From Achromobacter sp. MYb9 (GTDB taxonomy: Bacteria > Pseudomonadota > Gammaproteobacteria > Burkholderiales > Burkholderiaceae_B), in the NCBI RefSeq assembly GCF_002975275.1, contig NZ_PCOQ01000001.1:682001-746000 (forward strand): a DNA stretch of 64,000 bases. Reading direction: 5' to 3'. How positions within the stretch are numbered: the first letter of the stretch is position 1; each line of letters starts with the position of its first letter. Below the pieces are notes generated by a model, which saw only the letters and a program-made list of their open reading frames with translations, was not told where the DNA came from and did no database searches. Of this stretch, positions 58,546 to 64,000 are shown one piece after another. Made by a program: the position numbers and the translations under genes.

Positions 58546-59697
58546 ATGCTGTCGAAGAAACTCCCCCTGGCCGCGGCCGCCGCCGTCGCCGCCCTGTTCG
58601 CCCTGCCCGCGTTGGCGCAAATGAAAGTCGGCGTCGTCACGTCTTCCACCGGTCCGACCGCGCTGGTCGGTATTCCGCAGAAGAACACCGTGCCGCTGTT
58701 GCCCAAGAAAATCGGCGACCTGACGGTGGAATACGTCTCGCTGGACGACGCCAGCGATTCCACCAACTCGGTCACGGCGTTCAAGAAGCTGATTTCGGAA
58801 CAGAACGTGGACGCGCTGATCGGGCCGTCGGGCTCGCCCAACGCCATGGGCGTGATCCAGTTTGCCGCCGAGGCCGGCGTGCCGATGCTGGCGCCGGTGG
58901 GCACGGCGGCCGTGGTGCTGCCCATGAACGAGCAGAAGAAGTGGGTGTTCAAGACCACGCAGAACGACGACATCATCGCCCGCGCGCTGGTCGACCACAT
59001 GGCCAAGACCGGCATCAAGACGGTGGGTTTCATCGGCCTGAACGATCCGTATGGCGAGAATTGGTACAAGGTCTTCTCGGGCCTGGCCACCGAGAAAGGC
59101 ATCAAGATCATCGCCAACGAACGTTACCTGCGCTTTGACAGCTCGGTGACGGGCCAGGCGCTGAAGATCCTGGCCGCCAAGCCGGACGCCGTGCTGGTGG
59201 CCGCCCCGGGCGCCGCCAGCGTGCTGCCGCAGACGACGCTGTTCGATCAGGGCTACAAAGGCAAGTTCTATCAAACCCACGGCGCCGCACTGCCCGACTT
59301 CCTGAAACTGGGCGGCAAGAAGGTCGAAGGCACGGTGCTGGCCGCCAGCCTGATGCTGGTGTTGCCGGAAATGCCCGACAGCAACCCGTCCAAGAAAGTC
59401 GCCACCGACTACATCGCCGCGTACGAAAAGCTGAACGGTTCCAAGCCCGCCACCTTCGGCGCCAACGTCTACGACGCCGGCCTGCTGCTGGAAAAGGCCG
59501 TGCCGATTGCCGAGAAGGCCGGCAAGCCGGGCACCAAGGAATTCCGCAGCGCCCTGCGCGACGCGCTGGAACAGACCAAGGAGCTGGTGGGCACGCAAGG
59601 CGTCTACAACATGAGCGCCGCCGACCACAGCGGTTTCGATGACCGCGGCCGCGAGCTCATCACCGTCAAGGACGGCAACTGGACGCTGGTGAAGTAA
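58546..59697 (+). CDS. Branched-chain-amino-acid-type ABC binding protein (LivJ-like)
   Basis: A 383-residue periplasmic binding protein with signal peptide LPLAAAAAVAALFALPALAQ and mature start MKVGVVTSSTGPTALVGIP, the type I binding fold of the LivJ family. In catabolic islands such proteins often bind aromatic acids. GGAGG lies 8 bases before the ATG. First gene of the transporter set, 174 bases after the SDR. Confidence 0.9.
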   Translation: MLSKKLPLAAAAAVAALFALPALAQMKVGVVTSSTGPTALVGIPQKNTVPLLPKKIGDLTVEYVSLDDASDSTNSVTAFKKLISEQNVDALIGPSGSPNAMGVIQFAAEAGVPMLAPVGTAAVVLPMNEQKKWVFKTTQNDDIIARALVDHMAKTGIKTVGFIGLNDPYGENWYKVFSGLATEKGIKIIANERYLRFDSSVTGQALKILAAKPDAVLVAAPGAASVLPQTTLFDQGYKGKFYQTHGAALPDFLKLGGKKVEGTVLAASLMLVLPEMPDSNPSKKVATDYIAAYEKLNGSKPATFGANVYDAGLLLEKAVPIAEKAGKPGTKEFRSALRDALEQTKELVGTQGVYNMSAADHSGFDDRGRELITVKDGNWTLVK

Positions 59698-59715
59698 CGG
59701 CCTGGACCTTTTCGC

Positions 59716-60756
59716 ATGAATGCTCAGATCGCCTTGATACTCGGGCAGGACGGCATCACCAACGGCGCGATCTATGCGTTGTTGGCGTTGTCGATCCTGC
59801 TGGTCTTTACCGTTACCCGCGTGCTGTTCATCCCCCAGGGCGAGTTCGTCGCCTTCGGCGCGCTGACCATGGCGGCCATCCAGGCCGGCAAGCCCGTGCT
59901 GCTGGTGTGGCTGCTGCTGGCGTTCGCGCTGGCCGAAGCCGTGGCCGACCTGATGGCGCGGGCCAAGCGCCCGGGCCGGTCCCGGGGGCTTTGGCGCATC
60001 GCGGCCAAGGCGATCTACCCGCTGATCCTGGCGGGGCTGTTGTACCAACTGCCACTGGCGCAGCTGCCGATGGCCGTGCAGGCGCTATTGACGCTGCTGC
60101 TGGTGGTGCCGATGGGGCCGCAGTTGTACCGGCTGTTCTATCAGCCGATTGCCTCGGCGTCCACGCTGGTGCTGCTGATCGTGTCCATTGCCGTGCACCT
60201 GGCGCTGGTGGGCCTGGGCCTGCTGGCGTTCGGCGCCGAGGGTGCGCGCACCGCGCCCTTTTCCGACGCCAGCCTGGCATTGGGTCCCATCAACATCAAC
60301 AGCCAGGCACTGTGGGTGGTGGCGGTGTCGGCGGTGCTGATCATCGTGCTGTATCAGTTCTTTGAACGCTCGATGTACGGCAAAGCGCTGCGCGCCGCCG
60401 CGTTCAACCGGCTGGGCGCGCGGCTGATGGGCATTTCGCCCATCTTCGCCGGCCGCGCCACGTTCTTTCTTGCCGCGCTGATCGGCACGGTGTCGGGCAT
60501 TCTCATCGCCCCCATCACCACCATGTACTTCGATTCGGGCTTCATGGTCAGTCTGAAGGGCTTCGTGGGCGCCATCATCGGCGGCCTGGTCAGCTATCCC
60601 TTGGCGGCGGCCGGCGCGGTGCTGGTCGGACTGATCGAAGCGTTCTCGTCGTTCTGGGCCAGCGCGTACAAGGAAATCATCGTGTTCACGCTGATCATTC
60701 CCGTGCTGCTCTGGCGCTCGTTGAAAAGCCATCACGTCGAGGAAGAAGACGAATGA
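59716..60756 (+). CDS. Branched-chain-type ABC permease (LivH-like)
   Basis: A 346-residue permease with [20 protein letters not shown] at the N-terminus and the EAA-like [20 protein letters not shown]. It is longer than typical LivH (about 290-310) because of an insertion near residues 75-130 rich in Leu and Arg. Four-base overlap with the next gene. Confidence 0.9.
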   Translation: MNAQIALILGQDGITNGAIYALLALSILLVFTVTRVLFIPQGEFVAFGALTMAAIQAGKPVLLVWLLLAFALAEAVADLMARAKRPGRSRGLWRIAAKAIYPLILAGLLYQLPLAQLPMAVQALLTLLLVVPMGPQLYRLFYQPIASASTLVLLIVSIAVHLALVGLGLLAFGAEGARTAPFSDASLALGPININSQALWVVAVSAVLIIVLYQFFERSMYGKALRAAAFNRLGARLMGISPIFAGRATFFLAALIGTVSGILIAPITTMYFDSGFMVSLKGFVGAIIGGLVSYPLAAAGAVLVGLIEAFSSFWASAYKEIIVFTLIIPVLLWRSLKSHHVEEEDE

Positions 60757-62546
60757 ACCCCCGCATCATCCTCGTCGCGTTCCTGGCGCTGCTGGCGTTG
60801 GGGCCGCTGGCCCTGCCGCCGTTCTATGTCACGCTGCTGAACTACATCGGCCTGTACGCGCTGGTGGCGCTGGGCCTGGTGCTGCTGACCGGCGTGGGCG
60901 GTTTGACCAGCTTCGGCCAGGCCGCCTTCGTGGGCGTGGGCGCCTACACCACGGCGCTGCTGACCACCCGCGCCGACACGCTGCCGTCGTGGCTGGCCTG
61001 GCTGGGCGCGTCGCCCTGGCTGACGCTGCTGGCCGGCCTGTTGCTGACGCTGGTCATCGCCTACCTGCTGGGCGCGATCACGCTGAAGCTGTCGGGCCAC
61101 TTCCTGCCGCTGGGCACCATCGCCTGGGGCCTGTCGCTGTACTTTGCGTTCGGTTCCGTGGAAGGATTGGGCGGCCACACCGGCATTCCGGACATCCCGG
61201 CCATCAACCTGTTCGGCTGGACGCTGAACCAGGGCGGCAGCATCTACTACCTGATCTGGGCGTTCCTGATGGTGGCCGTCTGGTCCACGCAGAACCTGCT
61301 GGATTCGCGCGAAGGCCGCGCCATCCGCGCGCTCAAGGGCGGCCGCGTGATGGCCGAATCCATGGGCGTGAACACGGCGCGGTCGCGCATGGTGATCTTC
61401 ATCATCGCGGCGTTGCAGGCTTGCGCGTCGGGCTGGTTGTATGCCCACATGCAGCGCTTCGTGAACCCCAACCCGTTCGGCCTGCAGATGGGCATCGAAT
61501 ACCTGTTCATGACCGTCATCGGCGGCGCGGGACAGGTCTGGGGCGCGCTCGTGGGTGCTGGCGTATTCACGATCCTCAAGCAATGGTTGCAAGACTGGAT
61601 GCCCAGGCTGCTGGGCCAGACCGGCAACTTCGAGGTCATCGTGTTCGGCTTCGGCATGGTGCTGCTGCTGCACCGCGCCCGTAGCGGCCTGTGGCCGGTG
61701 CTGACGCGCTGGATCCGCGTGAAGAAGGCGGTGCGCCGCGTGGACATGAGCGCCGAGCCCTTGCCACGCAAGCCGATGCCGGCGCGCGGCGAGGTAGTGC
61801 TTAAAGCGGTGGACGTGACGCGCAAGTTTGGCGGCCTGGTCGCCAACAACGCCATGAACCTGGAAATCCGCGCTGGCGAAATCCTGGCGCTGATCGGCCC
61901 CAACGGCGCGGGCAAGAGCACGATGTTCAACCAGATTTCGGGCGTGGACACGCCCACGTCGGGCCAGGTCACGCTGCTGGGGCAGTCCGTGGCGGGCGCG
62001 GGCGCGCGCAAGATCGCGCGCCTGGGCTTGTCGCGCACGTTCCAGCACGTGCGCCTGTTGGGCCGCATGAGCGTGCTGGAAAACGTGGCCATTGGCGCGC
62101 ATCTGCGCGGCCACCGTGGGGTACTGCCGGCCGCGTGGCGCCTGGACCGAGCCGAAGAAGCGCGCCTGTTGGCCGAGGCCGCGCGGCAAGTCGAACGCGT
62201 GGGGCTGGGCAAGCACCTGCACGACGAAGCCGGTTCGCTGGCCTTGGGGCAGCAGCGCATTCTTGAAATTGCGCGGGCGCTGGCCTCGGACCCCTGCATC
62301 CTGCTGCTGGACGAGCCGGCCGCCGGGCTGCGCTATCAGGAAAAGTGCGAACTGGCCGAATTGCTGAAGAAGCTGCGCTCGGAAGGCATGGCCATCTTGC
62401 TGGTCGAGCACGACATGGACTTCGTGATGGGGCTGGTGGATCGCGTGGTGGTCATGGACTTCGGCGAGAAGATCGCCGAGGGCTTGCCCGCCGAAATCCA
62501 GCACAACCCCGCGGTGCTTGAAGCCTATCTGGGCGGAGTGGAATGA
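60753..62546 (+). CDS. Fused LivM-type permease and LivG-type ATPase
   Basis: A 597-residue fusion. Residues 1-320 are a LivM permease ([37 protein letters not shown]). Residues about 345-597 are a LivG ATPase with Walker [19 protein letters not shown], signature [15 protein letters not shown] and Walker [12 protein letters not shown]. The joint is a short basic-Pro linker ([11 protein letters not shown]). Fusions of this kind occur in several proteobacteria. Confidence 0.9.
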   Translation: MNPRIILVAFLALLALGPLALPPFYVTLLNYIGLYALVALGLVLLTGVGGLTSFGQAAFVGVGAYTTALLTTRADTLPSWLAWLGASPWLTLLAGLLLTLVIAYLLGAITLKLSGHFLPLGTIAWGLSLYFAFGSVEGLGGHTGIPDIPAINLFGWTLNQGGSIYYLIWAFLMVAVWSTQNLLDSREGRAIRALKGGRVMAESMGVNTARSRMVIFIIAALQACASGWLYAHMQRFVNPNPFGLQMGIEYLFMTVIGGAGQVWGALVGAGVFTILKQWLQDWMPRLLGQTGNFEVIVFGFGMVLLLHRARSGLWPVLTRWIRVKKAVRRVDMSAEPLPRKPMPARGEVVLKAVDVTRKFGGLVANNAMNLEIRAGEILALIGPNGAGKSTMFNQISGVDTPTSGQVTLLGQSVAGAGARKIARLGLSRTFQHVRLLGRMSVLENVAIGAHLRGHRGVLPAAWRLDRAEEARLLAEAARQVERVGLGKHLHDEAGSLALGQQRILEIARALASDPCILLLDEPAAGLRYQEKCELAELLKKLRSEGMAILLVEHDMDFVMGLVDRVVVMDFGEKIAEGLPAEIQHNPAVLEAYLGGVE

Positions 62547-63295
62547 TGAGCGCGAATCTGCTGGAAGTGCGCGACCTGCGCGTGGCGTATGACAAGGTCG
62601 AAGCGGTGTCGGGCGTCAGCCTGACGGTAGGCGAAGGCCAGATCGTGACCGTGATCGGCCCCAACGGCGCGGGCAAGACCACCCTGCTGTCGGCCATCAT
62701 GGGCGTGCTTCCCTCAACCGGCCAGATCGTGTTCGGCGGCAAGCCGCAGGAACATGCCGAGATCGAGGAAATGGTGGCGGCCGGCATGAACCTGGTGCCC
62801 GAAAAGCGCGAACTGTTCGCTGAAATGACGGTGCACGACAACCTGATGCTGGGCGGCTTCCATCGTTTTCGCACCGGCCTGCGCGACCAGGACAAGACGC
62901 TGGCCGAGGTCTACGAGCTGTTCCCGCGCTTGAAGGAACGCCATGCGCAGCTGGCCGGCACGCTATCCGGCGGCGAACGCCAGATGCTGGCCGTGGGGCG
63001 CGCGTTGATGGCCAAGCCGCGCCTGCTGATGCTGGACGAACCCAGCCTGGGGCTGGCGCCGCGCATCGTGCGCGAAGTGTTCAAGATTGTTGCGCGGCTG
63101 CGCGAGATGGGCGTGTCGATCTTGCTGATTGAACAGAACGCGCGCGCGGCGCTGCAAGTGGCCGACTACGCCTATGTGCTGGAAACCGGAACGGTCACGC
63201 TGGAAGGTCCGGCAGCGGAAGTCGCGGTGGACCCGCGCGTGGTCGAGGTGTATCTGGGGCTGGGCCACGGCGCGCCAGCGGCGACGCCCGCCTGA
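62543..63295 (+). CDS. Branched-chain-type ABC ATPase (LivF-like)
   Basis: A 250-residue ATPase with Walker [19 protein letters not shown], signature [16 protein letters not shown], Walker [14 protein letters not shown]. Two ATG codons (62543, 62546) abut the preceding stop. It completes the importer and is the last gene of the island. Confidence 0.92.
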   Translation: MMSANLLEVRDLRVAYDKVEAVSGVSLTVGEGQIVTVIGPNGAGKTTLLSAIMGVLPSTGQIVFGGKPQEHAEIEEMVAAGMNLVPEKRELFAEMTVHDNLMLGGFHRFRTGLRDQDKTLAEVYELFPRLKERHAQLAGTLSGGERQMLAVGRALMAKPRLLMLDEPSLGLAPRIVREVFKIVARLREMGVSILLIEQNARAALQVADYAYVLETGTVTLEGPAAEVAVDPRVVEVYLGLGHGAPAATPA

Positions 63296-63297
63296 GC

Positions 63298-63999
63298 TCA
63301 GGCCACGCCGCGCCGGCGATCGCGGCGGTATAGCGCGTAGCCCACCGGCCACATCGCCGCCACCATGAACGTCGCGGCCGGGTTCGTCAGCCGGTAGGCC
63401 TGCACCGCAGTGGGCACGCCGGAGTGCTTCAGGTGCAGGCGGAAGCGCGTGTAGCGCGCGGCCGCCATGATGAATTCGCGCGGCCGGAAGCGGAAGAACT
63501 CCAGGTGGTGCTGCAGCATGTCCCAGGCCAGCAGGTACAGGCCCTGCGCATTGTTGGCCACCGACACGGGGCCCTGGCTCAGGCCGCCCGGGGTGTCGTG
63601 ATAGGTGCGCACCACGCGGTTGATGAAGCGGCTGAGATAGCCCGCGCGCGCCACCGCCCACCACACCAGGCTTTCCGGCACGAATCCCGCCACGTCTTCG
63701 GGAAAGGGGTACTTCCGGAGGATGTCGGTGCGCATACAGCCGAATTTCTCGCCCTTGATGCGATAGCGGAAATACACGTCCACCGCCGTGCTGTCGAATA
63801 CGTCCTGCGGATAGCGGTCGCCGACGATGCTGCCGTCGGGCCGCGCGCACAGGCCGGTCACGGCCACATAGGAATCGCGCCGCGCGGGCGGAATGCTGTC
63901 CCAGGCGTCCTTGAACGTGGCTAGCGCGTCCGGCGGCATTTCGTCGTCGCTGTCCAGGCCCACGACCATTTGGCCACGCGCTTCGCGTACGCCACGGTT
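63298..63999 (-). CDS. Family-2 glycosyltransferase, 5' end cut by window edge
   Basis: The C-terminal part of a GT-A glycosyltransferase: NRGVREARGQMVVGLDSDDEMP carries the DxD-type metal motif, then EKFGCMRTDILRKYPFPEDVAGFVPESLVWW fits the acceptor-site region. The frame is open to the window edge, so the N-terminal nucleotide-binding half lies to the right. Probably polysaccharide or LPS synthesis. It converges on the LivF-like gene with 2 bases between stops. Confidence 0.8.
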   Translation of the reverse strand, partial: NRGVREARGQMVVGLDSDDEMPPDALATFKDAWDSIPPARRDSYVAVTGLCARPDGSIVGDRYPQDVFDSTAVDVYFRYRIKGEKFGCMRTDILRKYPFPEDVAGFVPESLVWWAVARAGYLSRFINRVVRTYHDTPGGLSQGPVSVANNAQGLYLLAWDMLQHHLEFFRFRPREFIMAAARYTRFRLHLKHSGVPTAVQAYRLTNPAATFMVAAMWPVGYALYRRDRRRGVA

Positions 64000-64000
64000 G

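Overview
The window is GC-rich, densely coded DNA from a betaproteobacterium of the Alcaligenaceae (Achromobacter/Bordetella-like). The clues are a RisA/RisS-type two-component pair, a dusB-fis-purH-ruvC-ruvA string, minCDE, a Gram-negative porin with a C-terminal Phe, and long runs of aromatic-catabolic and amino-acid or peptide ABC-transport genes. No rRNA, tRNA, CRISPR array, prophage or insertion sequence was seen. The two window edges cut a YheT-type hydrolase (left) and a family-2 glycosyltransferase (right).

Layout. 1-5.6 kb: YheT hydrolase, BepA-like protease, galU, CtaG-like assembly protein, porin. 5.6-9.6 kb: a magnesium locus read leftward. It has a structured leader, a small ACT-like protein, a 21-codon leader peptide with an Asp-Pro-Asp-Pro run, and mgtA. 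9.6-10.9 kb: a CaCA-type cation exchanger behind a yybP-ykoY (manganese) riboswitch. 11-21.5 kb: pepP, a TM2-like protein, a UbiH-type hydroxylase, dusB, fis, purH, ruvC, ruvA, an NDUFA9-like epimerase, a PLP dehydratase and ruvB. 21.6-25.4 kb: risS/risA and a divergent usher-like outer-membrane barrel gene. 25.5-37 kb: recQ, a CydAB-like pair whose subunit I has lost every recognisable heme ligand, glnS, minCDE, an OsmB-like lipoprotein, an isochorismatase-fold hydrolase, a 182-bp inverted repeat element and ettA. 37-45 kb: a DMT exporter with a divergent AraC regulator, an acidic-tail protein of unknown function, and a dppABCDF-type peptide ABC operon.

45.2-63.3 kb is one catabolic island. 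A MarR regulator is divergent from a string of twelve co-directional genes: iorA, iorB, ferredoxin reductase, Rieske oxygenase alpha and beta, acyl-CoA ligase, a thiolase-fold protein without the thiolase residues, a DUF35-SDR fusion, an isatin-hydrolase-like cyclase-family enzyme, an SDR, then a LivJ/H/MG/F-type importer. My reading, an inference from enzyme families, is uptake and degradation of an indole-3-acetate-like compound. It would be dioxygenated to a 3-hydroxy-2-oxindole acid, activated with CoA, cleaved by a retro-aldolase to isatin plus acetyl-CoA, and opened to isatinate (an aryl-glyoxylate), which IorAB could decarboxylate oxidatively.

The observations most worth a second look are the heme-ligand-free CydA homologue, the MgtL-like leader peptide and alternative pairing upstream of mgtA, the Mn riboswitch on a CaCA exchanger, and the retro-aldolase/DUF35-SDR module of the indole island.
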